From NCBI GenBank assembly GCA_019009955.1, contig CM032228.1, forward strand, positions 95,097,001 through 95,161,000: 64,000 nt of DNA, in the 5' to 3' direction. The DNA comes from Riptortus pedestris. Its lineage: Eukaryota; Arthropoda; Insecta; Hemiptera; Alydidae. Below the pieces are notes generated by a model. It was not told the origin of the DNA and did no database searches. It was given only the letters and a program-made list of their open reading frames with translations. Numbering within the stretch: the stretch's first letter is position 1; every line of letters starts with the position of its first letter. Both the position numbers and the translations under genes were made by a program. Below are positions 36,216 to 47,600 of the stretch, piece by piece.

Positions 36216-36356
36216 AAAAATTATCACTAAAACAAATTATCACTCAAATTAAAAAACATCTAATGATGAGTTTTGATGCACATGAATTACTTTGAAAGTT
36301 ATGTAAGATATGTCCGTTCAAATCCAAAAAGGAACACAATCTAACCAGACCACTAA

Positions 36357-36427
36357 GGATAAGGATAGTTTCAACGGCGGCCATTATCAAGAATATTCGT
36401 CGAGAACAGCTTGGACATGATCTGGAA
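36357..36427 (+). repeat. Direct repeat modules flanking the inverted unit, left
   Basis: GATAAGGATAGTTTCAACGG (36357-36376) and GAACAGCTTGGACATGATCT recur in slightly changed form at 36960-37005 and 36842-36866. Confidence 0.65.
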
Positions 36428-36842
36428 TTGATTTAATAATCTATTTCAGTTCTGTGGGCATATTGGTAGTTCATATTATATATAATGAAAATTGTATAAC
36501 TGAGTTCAGATGTTATTACGAGAGGAACCTGAGTGTGATGATAGTAACTATCATCTATTCTAAAAATAATGATGATTTAGTTTGTAAGTTGTTTGATTCC
36601 CTTTTTCGGAAAACAGACTATGCTCCCAGGAAATTCACTTTTAAATAATACATTAAAAATCTTTGGCATCATGAATGTTTATAAATTGCATAAATTATAT
36701 TTATAAACATTCATGATGCCAAAGATTTTGAATGTTTCCATTTTCTGGCTGATAGGGTCATTTGTTTCCAGAGTTCATGATTTTAAAGAAGATTATACTT
36801 TTTATTTAATTTCATTTCTAATTTGGTATAATTTAAGTTTAG
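36428..36842 (-). repeat. Repeat unit, copy 2 (inverted C-B, then direct A)
   Basis: 36430-36650 is the reverse complement of modules C and B of copy 1. The first 31 bp of module A are joined to B with the rest of A deleted. 36699-36842 then carries module A in the forward direction. The result is an inverted duplication around the palindrome at 36656-36729. Confidence 0.85.
36656..36729. repeat. Perfect 31-bp inverted repeat
   Basis: Arms 36656-36686 and 36699-36729 match at all 31 positions across a 12-nt loop (TGCATAAATTAT). The core of the arm is CTTTGGCATCATGAATGTTT. Confidence 0.95.
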
Positions 36843-37005
36843 AACAGTTTGGACGTGGTCCGGAAGTATGGAAGCCTTGTCAAAGGAAATAAATTTTATC
36901 GAAACGTCTTTAAGCTGATGTAGTTTTATTCCTATCTAAGTTTCAGGCAACTGCATCAGATAAGAATAGTTCCAACGCGGTAAATCATCAAGGATATTCA
37001 TCTTA
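36843..37005 (+). repeat. Direct repeat modules flanking the inverted unit, right
   Basis: GAACAGTTTGGACGTGGTCC (36842-36861) and GATAAGAATAGTTCCAACGC (36960-36979) match the left modules near 36403 and 36357. Confidence 0.65.
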
Positions 37006-37526
37006 CTTTGAAGATCAAAAATGGTTTATAGAATCATTTTAGTCAACTTCCAAATTAAGATATGGAGAAATCAGCACCCCCTACTCCTCCCTCTTTGTCG
37101 ATTTAAATGAAAACGGGAAGTGAACATTTTTTTCAGTTTTTATCATATAATGGTTTGCCGTTTTATAATTATGTATAAGAAGAAGGATATAGCGCATATT
37201 TAACGATGAGATAATAGTAAGAGTGAGGATAACTTGTAAGGGTAGTTAATTAATAGTGGGAATAAGTCGACCAAAATGTAATTAGGATACAAGATACAAG
37301 AATATCATTATTAGCCCGTTCAATTCTTATTTATCTTCCACCAACTATGCTCATCACCAATTTTGTTATTTCTATGGTCACTTATAAAATGCTTATCTAT
37401 TTCACTTTTGTTATTTGTCATTGTTTTTGGTATTTTTTATTGTTACTTGTTATTATCTCCTATCTATTTTACTTTTTTAATTTCACTTTGCACCATTTTT
37501 GACTTTGGACAAATGACCTTTGATTT
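37006..37526. other. No recognisable gene
   Basis: AT-rich, nothing identified. Confidence 0.5.
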
Positions 37527-37735
37527 TGTTTATTATTATTTACGTCCACTTTATGCTACTAGGCTAATTGGGACGGGTTATCTACAGGTTACCACCATTT
37601 TCTAACCAGGGTGGGCTCAAGGAGTTTATTCAGTGAGTCCCGTCACTAAATAGATTTCCACTGCCCAGGGCGGGAATCGAACCCGCCACTCTAGGTCTAC
37701 CACGCGAGAGTAGTACGTCTACCTGAGCCCCCAAA
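37527..37735 (-). mobile_element. tRNA-derived SINE, best-preserved copy
   Basis: On the minus strand the head starts GGGGGCTCAGGTAGACGTAC (box A-like, to 37732) and carries a near-canonical box B, GGGTTCGATTCCCGCC (37670-37685). The body includes TTTAGTGACGGGACTCACTG, ATGGTGGTAACCTGTAGATA and ACCCGTCCCAATTAG. The 3' tail is AGTGGACGTAAATAATAATA. It is a non-coding, non-autonomous retroposon transcribed by RNA polymerase III. Relatives here: 17.7, 31.1, 44.0, 58.6 and 60.3 kb. Confidence 0.88.
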
Positions 37736-37776
37736 TCACCTTTGATGAGACGTCCATAAAAAATAAATCACATCAA

Positions 37777-37780
<4 letters not shown>

Positions 37781-37860
<80 letters not shown>

Positions 37861-37869
37861 TGTGTGTGT
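37781..37869. repeat. Compound (TA)n(TG)n microsatellite
   Basis: About 40 bp of TA followed by about 49 bp of TG with one interruption. Confidence 0.97.
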
Positions 37870-40070
37870 TAGGATTACAGTGTTTGGATTTTATTTTTAT
37901 CATGCTCTCTATCTACTAGAGATAATTTATGAAATCCCACATCTAGAACTATAGGGGTTATGCTTAACTTAAGCATACTTACTTAATGACGTATTCGGTT
38001 TCAACTGGTTATTACCGGGTGTGATAAAAATTCTTATTTGTATGTCCTATCCAGATGAAACTAATAATACCTTATTGTGTTATACACTTGAAATGTAGTT
38101 GTGCTCCTTCGTGAAAATTATGTTCTGCTGTTAAAATGATAAACACAAAACAATAAATGGGAAAAACAACATGCCAGCCAAGCCATATAGCAGTTCTAAA
38201 CTTTATAAAACTTCATTAAAGTTCTTCTTGTAGCTCTACTAATTAATGTGTGCTTAATTGTGACAGAAAGAAGTAGAAATTTATATAGTTTTCCTCTTTT
38301 TTTGCCAAGGGTTTTAATCAGTTTAGAGAAATACACTTTGAAATTATTTATATAACAATGCTTTTTATGTTTTAGACATAAAACCAGACTGCAGTTCTTT
38401 TTATATTTAAATTTTATCTACTTTAGAAAAAAAATCTTATCACTTTAAATATAATTACTCACGTGTGTATCTGTTCGCATCTGTTCTTCACGAATTGTTG
38501 CAGTGGTAAACTAATTGATCATCTTTTTACAACGTTTGTTGTGCTTTGGGACATCAGAGCTATACGGCACGATACTATTAACACCTCAATTTCTTGTAAC
38601 ATAAAAAGGTTCATGTTCATTTGCCGATCTGTCACTTAAAAGCATAGATATTTACGATTTCATATTCTCTTTCCTCAACTCCCACGTTTTTTGGTCAGCC
38701 TTTGGCCACAAAATTTATATAAAACGTTTAAATACCAAGTTTTGTTAAAAAAAAAATAAAAATTAAAACAGGTTGAGCTTCAGATTTAACACATACACAA
38801 ACCGAAGCGTATCGTTTAGTGGTTAATCCTAAGCCTTTCAAACGACACATAATTGTGTTGCACTCTGTGTGTTTGATTGGACAATGTGTGCCTCATCGGG
38901 ACCAATTGTTTAGAACTAGAAATTATTTGGGCCAAAATTCTAGTGGCTTTTATTGTATGTTCACTAGTGCTAAAGAAGCTGCCTGTGTCCCGTTAGTTAG
39001 TCTCCCGTGGAGCTTCCAGGTTATGTTCACTTCTGTCTGATACAATTGTAATGTATTAAAAAAGTAAACCGTGTTTAGAATGAGATTTAGAAAAACTAGG
39101 ATTGCCATTCAATGAATGGCCAGCCAGCCAAGGTCATTGAAATTAGTTCAAGCTATTTTCAGTATAAAAACATTACCCAACAATGTTGAAGTGACCAGCA
39201 GTCCAGAGAAGAAGAGCCTTGTATGTAATCATGAAATACGGACGCCGAGAACAATTTGCTGAGTGGGGTTTATGCGAAGATGAGTAGGAGAGTACAAGGA
39301 TAGCGGAGTAGTTGAGGAAGGAAGTTGGTTGAAGGGACACGAGAGGTATATGGTGTTGAGTTATGGAGTTGTGTGTGGCAATAACGAGGAAAAGAAAGTG
39401 ATGGGGTGGTTTGAAGGGAGGCAAGGTACTCTGCTTCGGCTCAGCAAGTTTTCTTTCTTATGAAATATTCATCTGAGCCATTACCTAAAGCTCTTTGTCC
39501 GTCAAAACGTTCTGACGCAGAGGCCGTCCCGCTCTGGGGGCTGGCGAGGAGGAATGAAGTGGGTCTTAGAGTTAAATTGCGGTTAAAGTGAGTGGAACAG
39601 GTAACAGCTCCGTTTAGAGTCAATTTGGCGAGGTGGATTTTACGAGTGAGGGCAGCAAAAGCCTGGCTATATGCCTGCTCTTTAACAGTTAGTTAAGTAA
39701 TAGAACTTTAAATTTTACACATGCTAGAATGTGTACGTGCAGTAAATCACGTCTTAATATTTTTATTGCAAACATACACTCCTTAACAACAAGTAGAATT
39801 AATAATAGTAAGCCAGGCTAGGCTGTTTGTTCTAAACTACACTGATATTGACAGAAAATTGTATAAAGAAAATCTATTTCATTTTGGTTACCTATTTTCC
39901 GAAGGCCATTGCAAAAAGAGAAAAAATAAGATGTAGACTATCTTCAGACATTAGTCTCTCAACACTGTACTCTTGAGCAATTGAACCTGCGTTAGTAATT
40001 CTAATAGCTGTTAAGGAGAATATCTCTGTTATAACTACTTGTATGAGGCGATTTATTCCGAGTAAAATTT

Positions 40071-40072
<2 letters not shown>
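37870..40072. other. Unassigned; GC-richer block at 39.17-39.68 kb
   Basis: The minus strand from about 39700 to 39175 is open over long stretches (AYSQAFAALTRKIHLAKLTL..., then LASPQSGTASASERFDGQRA) and has composition unlike its flanks. It may be a decayed retroelement ORF, but no signature motif was recognised. Confidence 0.35.

Positions 40073-40146
<74 letters not shown>
40073..40146. repeat. Compound (TC)n(AC)n microsatellite
   Basis: About 50 bp of CT repeats followed by 24 bp of AC repeats. Confidence 0.97.
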
Positions 40147-40147
<1 letters not shown>

Positions 40148-41171
40148 TTGAGATTCTAGGTCTTCTATGATGAGACACGAAATCTGTCAATGCGGAAAGA
40201 AATTGACAATGCATCTAAGAAAATGGAACACGCTACTAAAAAATAATTCATGTTGAAATTTAAAAACAAAGATTTTAAAGGCTTCATGATGTGAAGAGGT
40301 TCACCTGTTACCGGGTAGTCACCTCTACAGTCCCCTCAAGGCCTATCCATGGATAGCTGGCAATTGATTAACTTGATTTTTTTAAATTTATTTATTGTTC
40401 TCAATTTAGGATAATCATATTTAGACCTTCGGCCTAGAACAACTCTGAATTAAATTTGGTTTAGCTTTTTCTATGGTTTGCCTCTTTATTGCATCTAATC
40501 TGCTCTGTATGTATATTATAATTCAGAGATGTAAAACGAGTTGTACAAGCTTCAGTAGAACAGAGTTATTAGAAAAGACATAGTTTACAAAGAACTATGA
40601 TATGCCTAACTCTTGGTTAAGAATACTAATTTGTAGATTCAATGTCTTTTTTTGTTTCTTTTTAAATAGATTGACATCCTTGAATAAAAGATAATTATAA
40701 TAATTCTTAGCTAGAATATTACACCTTCTACCTCAATTCATGTTCGGGAAGGGTATTTATTTCAAAATATTAGTGACGTGTTCAAAATAATGACTTATAT
40801 AATCTTCATTTCGTTCCATTAATTTACGTATTTTCGTTAATATGAATCTGGAAGGACATAACAAAAAAAAAAAAAAAAAGACAGATTTATTTAGGTTCTT
40901 ATGGATTCAATATAGACGACAATAACCTTTATACAGATTTACAATCCGAGCACACACTCAAACATTAGGGCTCTTCTAGTAATATTATCAAAACTAATAA
41001 ACCTAATGAAAGGCATCTTGAAAAAAATAATATCAGACCAGTAATATAATTAGAAAATTCCGCAAAGAAGTTATTAAAGAAATTTTGTTTAAACTTTTCT
41101 CTTTTTATGTAGCACCTACACATTTATATATTATTTTAAGAATAATAATTTTATTATTTTATGAAGTCCAC
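40147..41171. other. No recognisable gene
   Basis: AT-rich with a short A-run at 40863-40879. Confidence 0.5.
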
Positions 41172-41219
41172 AAAAATTGCGTCATAAGTATAGCTGATTC
41201 CTCCAGGGAAATCTGCTAA
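41172..41219 (-). mobile_element. AGCAGATTTCCC-family terminus, copy F
   Basis: The minus strand reads AGCAGATTTCCCTGGAGGAA then TCAGCTAT, with remnants of CTCATGACGCGATTTT. Only the 5' end survives. Confidence 0.5.
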
Positions 41220-42460
41220 TATTAAATATCACACATACTCTTCCAAAGCATAAAGTCGTCCTCTATTTAAAAAAAAAACGGATGTCTCGACCTTCTCGCA
41301 ACTACTACATTTAGTTACATACCAATTTACGTGAGAGTAAAGGTACTTTTATTTTCGGTTGGCAATATAGAGTAATGATATATTAGCACAACATTAAATT
41401 AGACCAACATTGGAATATTAATCTAATGTTTTTAAACGCGTATTAGAGTGAATATTAATTCCAGCCTAGATCATTTGAAAGTGTTTGCTAAAATTGGGTT
41501 TAGAACTAACGTACAGAGATAAGTAAGGCTTATCATATCCTCCTTAGTTATGGGGTTGATCTTAGTACAATTGGTAAATCTATAATAAGTTCGATTTGAT
41601 CGTTGGTAGCACGAATTCATTCAGTTATGGACGCGCTAAATACAATTTTCAACCCTTATTAGAAAAGAGTGAATCCTTCAGATAGCCTCATTACCCTTAG
41701 TAGCTTAAAGTGGGCATTAATGAAGAAGGGGAAAAAATATCTTATGTCTTTTATTAATATTCATTGGACAGTTAATTAATATTCGACAAACGTCGGATAA
41801 AAGAATATAAAACAACTGGCGTACTGATAAGGTATTTTCAAAAAATGAAAGTCCACCTTATACTGTTAAGGTAAATGGGGACTAGCTGTCTATAGTTTTT
41901 CATCCTTTCCATGATAGCTTTAAAAATAAACTTCAGGATGGAAGAATCCTCTTGAGGTATAATATCAATTGAATTCGCGAAAACACGAAGTAACAATAAT
42001 CCACTAGAATTTAATGAGGGAATTGGAAAATGAGGTGGCAAATAAATTATTAAAGAGAAAGCCGACCCGACTGAAGACTGAATGAAGAATTAAAAAATGG
42101 CTTGGTAGGGCACTAATACAGTCGGCAAAAGAGGGAGATGTATGCAATATTTACTCTGCTCGCGGTGAGCCTTCCTTCAGAGGAACAATGCTAAAAGAGT
42201 CCTTTAGCTCACTCCCTTTATGGAGGCAGCCTGGGTAATATTTCAGTCTTTTTGTTGGAGCTCTATTTCATAAAACGTGAAAAATAATGAATTTAAGTTT
42301 TCTTCTTGTTTTAGAATCAATGTTGACTTTTCGGTCTTGTAGTCGACCAACGGATCACGGAAATAGTTTAAGAACATGATTGTATTTTTGAATTGATTCG
42401 AATATATTTTTTTTTTTTTTTTGTAAATTTATTGATAGACTTGGTTATGAGGTAAAAAAA
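41220..42460. other. No recognised gene
   Basis: The minus-strand open frame at 41838-42041 has fairly protein-like composition but no identified family. Confidence 0.4.
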
Positions 42461-42920
42461 AAGTGCGTCACGCAGGGTACACTAAGCAGATTTCCCACGA
42501 GTGTCACATATTTGCATTTATCTCAAAACATAAAAGTTCCATGAGAGCGATATTTGGTATTTAGGCTTCAAATAATGTGCTTCATAATATAAAAGCATAT
42601 TGTTAATATGACATGAGTGGAAGTGGAGGTTTACTGAAAGCCGAAAACTAAAAAATGCAAATACGTCTCTGTAGATAGAACATCCGGATGAAGAAAGAAC
42701 ATTACATTTGCAATAAGATTGGTTCTATACAATATTTCCGTTCGACGCATAATAACGAAGATATTTCGAATTTTCCAAATTTTCCCCTCTAAACCCCCCT
42801 CCCTTTGGTCCGAATTCAGACATTAACGAAGTTAAAATTTATGTTTACATAAAACGTTTAGATGTCCAGTTTGGTAACGATCAAATAAAAATTACGACTT
42901 TATATAAAAATATATATAAA
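42461..42920 (-). mobile_element. AGCAGATTTCCC-family element, copy G
   Basis: The 3' end (left) reads, on the minus strand, CGTGGGAAATCTGCTTAGTG, TACCCTGCG and TGACGCAC. Internally: GCATTTTTTAGTTTTCGG, TCTTCGTTATTATGCGTCG, a G-run and CAAACTGGACATCTAAACG. It ends in a short TA-rich tract at 42900-42918. The 5' inverted repeat was not seen. Confidence 0.75.
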
Positions 42921-43119
42921 AGAACCTTTCTGTAATCTCGACTAATAGACTTTTTCCAGAGCTATATTAGTTTCAGTTTTTAATTAGTTTTTGATTTTGT
43001 TTTAAAAGGCAATGATGCTCACGAACAGCTAGAATAATTGGCGGCGGATAAGTCGAATAACTGTCGTCGAATCAGCAGTTAATTATAAATCACTAACCAA
43101 GTCAGGATTTTGAATAAAT

Positions 43120-43560
43120 GATTATTCACCTGCACTTTGGTTTCCCCAAGCTGAAGCTTCTTTTCAACTCTCTGTCATAACTACTTCAAGTACAAAATTT
43201 TATGTAATTCTCTCAAAGTTGGCTTTTCTGAAATTGAACGCGATGTAATTGACTTTGCTCGAAACCCTACAGATACTAATTCACACAAACGTTTGTAGAT
43301 CTTTTATCTATTTTTGGTGAAATGAAATCTAGACATAAAATATTTCTAGATGAAAAATTTATGGGTGGCCAAATGCTATCTCAATTTTTTCGTGATTTGA
43401 AACGTCATGGAGAGGATCACTTATCGCCTTATATTCTTAAAACATTATAGCTCAGAGGGTTTCCAGAATCTATAGAAGCAGCCAAAGCGGAGAAGGACGT
43501 CTTATGAAAGCTGATAGAATGGTCAAATTCTTAATTTGTTATACACTTGATTTGTTTCCC
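43120..43560 (+). mobile_element. Gypsy-type LTR retrotransposon gag fragment
   Basis: PALWFPQAEASFQLSVITTS (43131-43190) matches the P-LWF--VE--F----I gag motif. After a frameshift EIERDVIDFARNPTDTNSHK (43230-43290) matches V-DLI--P. GGQMLSQFFRDLKRHGEDHL followed by SPYILKTL (stop) LRGFPESI (about 43360-43475) matches GD--PSQLLR-L------LL-TLWL-RLP. No LTR, protease or RT was found nearby, so this is an isolated fragment. Confidence 0.65.
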
Positions 43561-43718
43561 TCCGTAAATGTCCATGTTGTTGTGAAGAGGAAGATAATAG
43601 AATTTTGCCGCACACAAGCGAACTGCACAATAGCAGTCCTACAAAAGCATCCTTTCATTCAGCAATGTTAAGGAATAGATTTAACATACACAGGGAACAT
43701 ATTTTAGCTAAATAAGAT

Positions 43719-43720
43719 AC

Positions 43721-43764
<44 letters not shown>
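43719..43764. repeat. (ATAC)n(TA)n microsatellite
   Basis: A few ATAC units grading into about 32 bp of TA. Confidence 0.95.
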
Positions 43765-43770
<6 letters not shown>

Positions 43771-43894
43771 ATATCAGTTAATGCAATTAGTTTTTTTTAA
43801 AAAAAAATAGAAACAACACGTCTTTGTTTCTAACATTACAATACAATGAATTAATAAAAAAGGAGGTACAATATTTTGTTTTATTGACTATCAT

Positions 43895-44075
43895 ATATTT
43901 TATGCAATTGAGGCCAATCTGAAGTGGTTACCACTCCACTGTAGCCGATAAACAAGAACTTATATCTAATGAGTAAGCCATTGAATAAATTTTCTTTGTT
44001 CATGCGAGAATCGAATACACGATTCGAAAGTTATCAAGAGTACTGCTTAAATCTCCAAGGTTATCCTCAGTAACT
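43895..44075 (-). mobile_element. tRNA-derived SINE, diverged copy
   Basis: The minus strand has a box B-like GTGTATTCGATTCTCGC (about 44010-44026), then TTTATTCAATGGCTTACTCA, GTGGTAACCACTTCAGATTG and a GCATAAAAT tail, in the same order as the copy at 37.5 kb. Confidence 0.5.
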
Positions 44076-44247
44076 GGGATTTAAATTAAATTTGTAGTGT
44101 GTAGACAGTTTTTGTTTTATATATGCCTTACTTCGAGATAAAGTACTCGAAAAAAAAGAAAAAAAAAGGAAGCTTACTTTAAGTTTGAGTGTCACTGGGT
44201 GGTGGTAATGGTTTCATTCTTTGCGTCCATATACCTTTTTTAATTAA

Positions 44248-44612
44248 AAGTCCGTCACGCAGAGGCTCAATTATCTGAGCAGTTGTCCCACGAGCTAGTA
44301 TGAAACACCACTAATCTCATCTCATCTCTATATCTAACTAAAAATTCGATGAATAGAAGTGGGCGTTTACAAGAGACTGAAAATAAGAAAATACGAAGAA
44401 CTCTCTCAATATATGAGTTACGAACAAATTTATATAGCAACAATGTAGAAAACCAATAGCTCAACAAGATTGATCCTATAACATTTTTCGATCCACCCCA
44501 TAGTAAAGGATATTTTTAACCCCCCCCCCCCCCCCGATGTCTGGTGCGATGTCAGCCATTAACGAATACAAACATTAGAGTTAAATTAAGCGGTTAAATA
44601 TTTAGTATGATA
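44248..44612 (-). mobile_element. AGCAGATTTCCC-family element, copy H
   Basis: The left end on the minus strand reads GGGACAACTGCTCAGATAAT, then GAGCCTCTGCGTGACGGACTT, the hairpin-bearing 3' terminus. A long C-run (44521-44536 on the plus strand) is the family's G-run. Confidence 0.75.
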
Positions 44613-44659
44613 CAGATAAAATAAACTTTCTCGAGTTAAGAACGGGAAATTTTAATTGA

Positions 44660-44805
44660 TAATGTCACCATACTACGTATTTGCATGTATCTCAGAAAAT
44701 GTTCAATGAAGGCAGTAATTTGGTATTCAATCATCGATTAAAGTAGAACAAGATATAACAGGTGATTGTAAATTTTACATGAGTAGGAGTGGGGGTTTAC
44801 TTAAG
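44660..44805 (-). mobile_element. AGCAGATTTCCC-family internal fragment, copy H2
   Basis: Contains TTTGCATGTATCTCAGAAAA and CATGAGTAGGAGTGGGGGTT in the same orientation and order as copies C and G. Confidence 0.6.
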
Positions 44806-45165
44806 GACTTTGACAGGAATAATAGGAGGAGCGTTGATAAAATAAGGCGAGAGATTAAAAAGCCATCCTCCCCCGCCAAACAACTTTAGAAGTCGTCCCA
44901 CCCCCGGAGACCGCTGATCTATGTCGTCATCATTTTGGACGGCGAGAAAGTTCTTCGGAAAGGGGGTAGGAGGGGGGGGGGTTTCCGCCGAATTACGCTG
45001 CCGCCGCCTCACTTAGCCTTGAGGGGTGCTCACAGCCCCTCAATAGCCGCACCCTCCTCCAACGCACAAAGCTCGGCCTTAAGGTCAAGGTTATCATGTT
45101 AGTCCTTACGACTATCTTCAGCAACATTGTCCAAATGTTATTAAATAAGACGTTGAGCCCCATCA
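44806..45165. other. GC-rich unassigned block
   Basis: Composition differs sharply from the flanks, with G- and C-runs and CCGCCGCCGC-like sequence. Open on both strands in places, but no family was recognised. Confidence 0.35.
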
Positions 45166-45222
45166 CGTTGTTTGTTTATTTATTTATCTTTAGGGGAATG
45201 ATTATTTATTTATTTATTTTTT

Positions 45223-45705
45223 AGTAGATTTCCCTCAAGGATATACATATATATTTATCTGTTAACGCTCTAGCTGTCGCAATTTTGGTTTGATCGATAC
45301 CAAACTCGATATTTAAACGTTGTATTTCAAAATGAAGATCAAGTTCGTTAAAGGGTAAAATCAAACCAGCGGGAGAAGACATTTTAAAAATTCGAAATGT
45401 CTTCGTTATTATGCGTCAGATAGAAAATTTTCATATAATCAATCTTATTACATATGTAATGTCCTATAAATGTATTTATGTGCGTTGTTTCGTTATCTTA
45501 ATTATTAACATAGATATTTCCTTCAGTAAACTCCAACTCCTACTCATGTCATATTAACAAGAAGCTGTTATATTAAGAAGCACATTATTTTAAGCCTAAA
45601 TGCCAAATATTCTTTTGATTGAACTTTTTGAGATAAATGCAAATACGTGAGGCACTTCGGAAATCTTCTTAGTTAAAGCAGCCCCTGCACGACGGACTTT
45701 ATTTT
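45223..45705 (+). mobile_element. AGCAGATTTCCC-family element, copy I (lacking the TA tract)
   Basis: Starts AGTAGATTTCCCTCAAGG. The CTCATGACG and AGATGACGAAAATGAGG blocks are deleted. CTCTAGCTGTCGCAATTTTG, CTCCTACTCATGTCATATTA and GATAAATGCAAATACGTG follow. It ends GGAAATCTTCTTAGTTAAAG with GCAGCCCCTGCACGACGGAC. Confidence 0.8.
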
Positions 45706-46069
45706 TTTCTTTTTTTTTTTTTTGGATAAGACGATAAATAATCCACATGACCTTCTTTTTCGGCTATAAAATTAAATAGACAAAATATTTGGATGTATTT
45801 TATTCATACTTACCTTTATCATAGCAGCACATAGTGAAGATTAATAAATAAATAATATTTAAAATTATTTTATTTTATAATGGTTTTAGAGATATCCGTT
45901 CCAATGCATTGGGGTCGAAAAATCGTAGAACATGATTTATAGTTATTTTTATTATCACCAAAAAACATCCTTTCAATTCAAACTTTTGAATCTATAATAG
46001 AGTTCAAAGAAATTTGATTTTTTTTTTTTTTTTCATTTACGCCCTCTTAGTAGATTTCGATGCACAACT
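45706..46069. other. No recognisable gene
   Basis: T-runs at 45708-45724 and 46017-46034, otherwise nothing. Confidence 0.5.
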
Positions 46070-46410
46070 AGACGTTATAAAAATCCCAAATATGAAATTT
46101 CAACATTTTAATGTTAGCCATTTTTGAGTTATGCGATACGTACATACGGCCGTGCACTCTTATGAGCGTTACATCGAAACTAGTCAAAATTGTTTCAGGG
46201 AGAGTCAAAACGGATAATTCCGTTGAAATTTTAATAACTAAAATTAATAAGTTTTCTTTACTCCATTTAAGCAAGTGAACTGGTTGGAAATATATATTGA
46301 TATTATTAGATTCAAATCTTAAATGTGCAGAAACTGAAACCACGGCATGACATCTTTCATAATCGATTATTGGAAACCATGTTTTCAAAGGATAATAATA
46401 CAGTCTACTC
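46070..46410 (+). repeat. Interspersed repeat, copy 1 (TTTTTGAGTTATGCGATACG family)
   Basis: Shares with 47340-47600, in the same order and orientation: CCAAATATGAAATTTCAACA, TTTTTGAGTTATGCGATACG, TTCAGGGAGAGTCAAAACGG and ATAATTCCGTTGAAAT, then a TTTACT end. The long minus-strand open frame (46068-46412) across it has no known motif and is probably incidental. Confidence 0.75.
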
Positions 46411-47339
46411 AATTTATCAAATAATTTAACATAAACTAAAAAGAAAAAGTTTTTAAATATCCTGAAGTAATCCCGATAATAGAATGAGTAATAAACGGTA
46501 ATGTTATTGTTTGTTTGACTCTACCTTTCAAAGATTTAAAAAGTTTCCTATAAGTTTTGTAAGTGCTTGTTTCATGATTGCCAATCTTTACTAATACATT
46601 TTCTCAGAACTTCGTTTTTGAGATTAGAAGTTCGTTTCTACTAAACTTTGAATTCAAACTGAATTGTAGCACATTTTATAATAGCACTGAATTGATTTGA
46701 ATATATATCATTAAATTAAGCTAGGAAAACTCTTAAGAACACAATGCCTGTGTTAAATAAATCATGTATATACTATTATTGACTATCTGTCTTTAATATT
46801 ACATTATTAAAGGTAATAAGGACGACTTGTATAGTACAATGAAATCAAATCTACTACTATCAAAGGAATGTACAGTTTTAATTTCATCAGATCTGAAAAC
46901 AATGATCTATATGTGGTTTTATAGACTTCTTTGTTGACAAGGCACTTCACGGACTGAGAAACAAATCGATGGATTGTCATCAAACCAAACTGAAGTAGTG
47001 GTCCTGTGTAGCACGAATATGGGATTTGAATATCAACCCTAAATTAAGCATTTGGCTGGCTAGATGACTGCTGGAGAAGATAGGTGAAGTTGAAAAGTAG
47101 AAAAAATCTTATGTGGCAACCATAGTGCTTCCTTGTACAAAAAACTGTAATGCAATACCTCTGTCCCAATACAAAAGATCAAAAAATATCACAGAACATA
47201 ATTTATAAATCTTTTTATCTTAAAAAAAATGTTCTATACCAACTTTTTGTACCTGTAATAAATATGGAGAAATTTTATTTTTTTTCTCTCCTTCTTCTAA
47301 CCCCCTCCTTTCCTTAGTTTGATTTAAATAAAAAGAAGA
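46411..47339. other. No recognisable gene
   Basis: AT-rich, nothing identified. Confidence 0.5.
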
Positions 47340-47600
47340 GGCACACAATTAGGTTTTCAATGAATCCCACGTATGAAATTTCAATATTCTGAGGCAAGCC
47401 GTTTTTGAGTTATATGATATACGTACACACATAACACTGAAATTCGTCAAATTGGGTTCAGGGAGGCTCAAAATGGACAATTCCGTTAAAATATGAAATT
47501 CGAAAATTTTGGCGAATCAAGGCTTCCTTTACTTAGTTCTAGAAAGTAAAACCACCGCATTTTGAACTTGGGCCATTATCCATAAAATATAACTACAAAT
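47340..47600 (+). repeat. Interspersed repeat, copy 2
   Basis: Counterpart of 46070-46410. It has CCGTTTTTGAGTTATATGAT, TTCAGGGAGGCTCAAAATGG and ACAATTCCGTTAAAAT, ending CTTTACTTAGTTCTAGAAAGTAAA, whose end can fold on itself. Confidence 0.75.

Noticed and set aside
46068..46412. A 114-codon minus-strand gene
   Set aside because: It coincides with an interspersed repeat also present at 47.3 kb, where the frame is not open; no domain was recognised.
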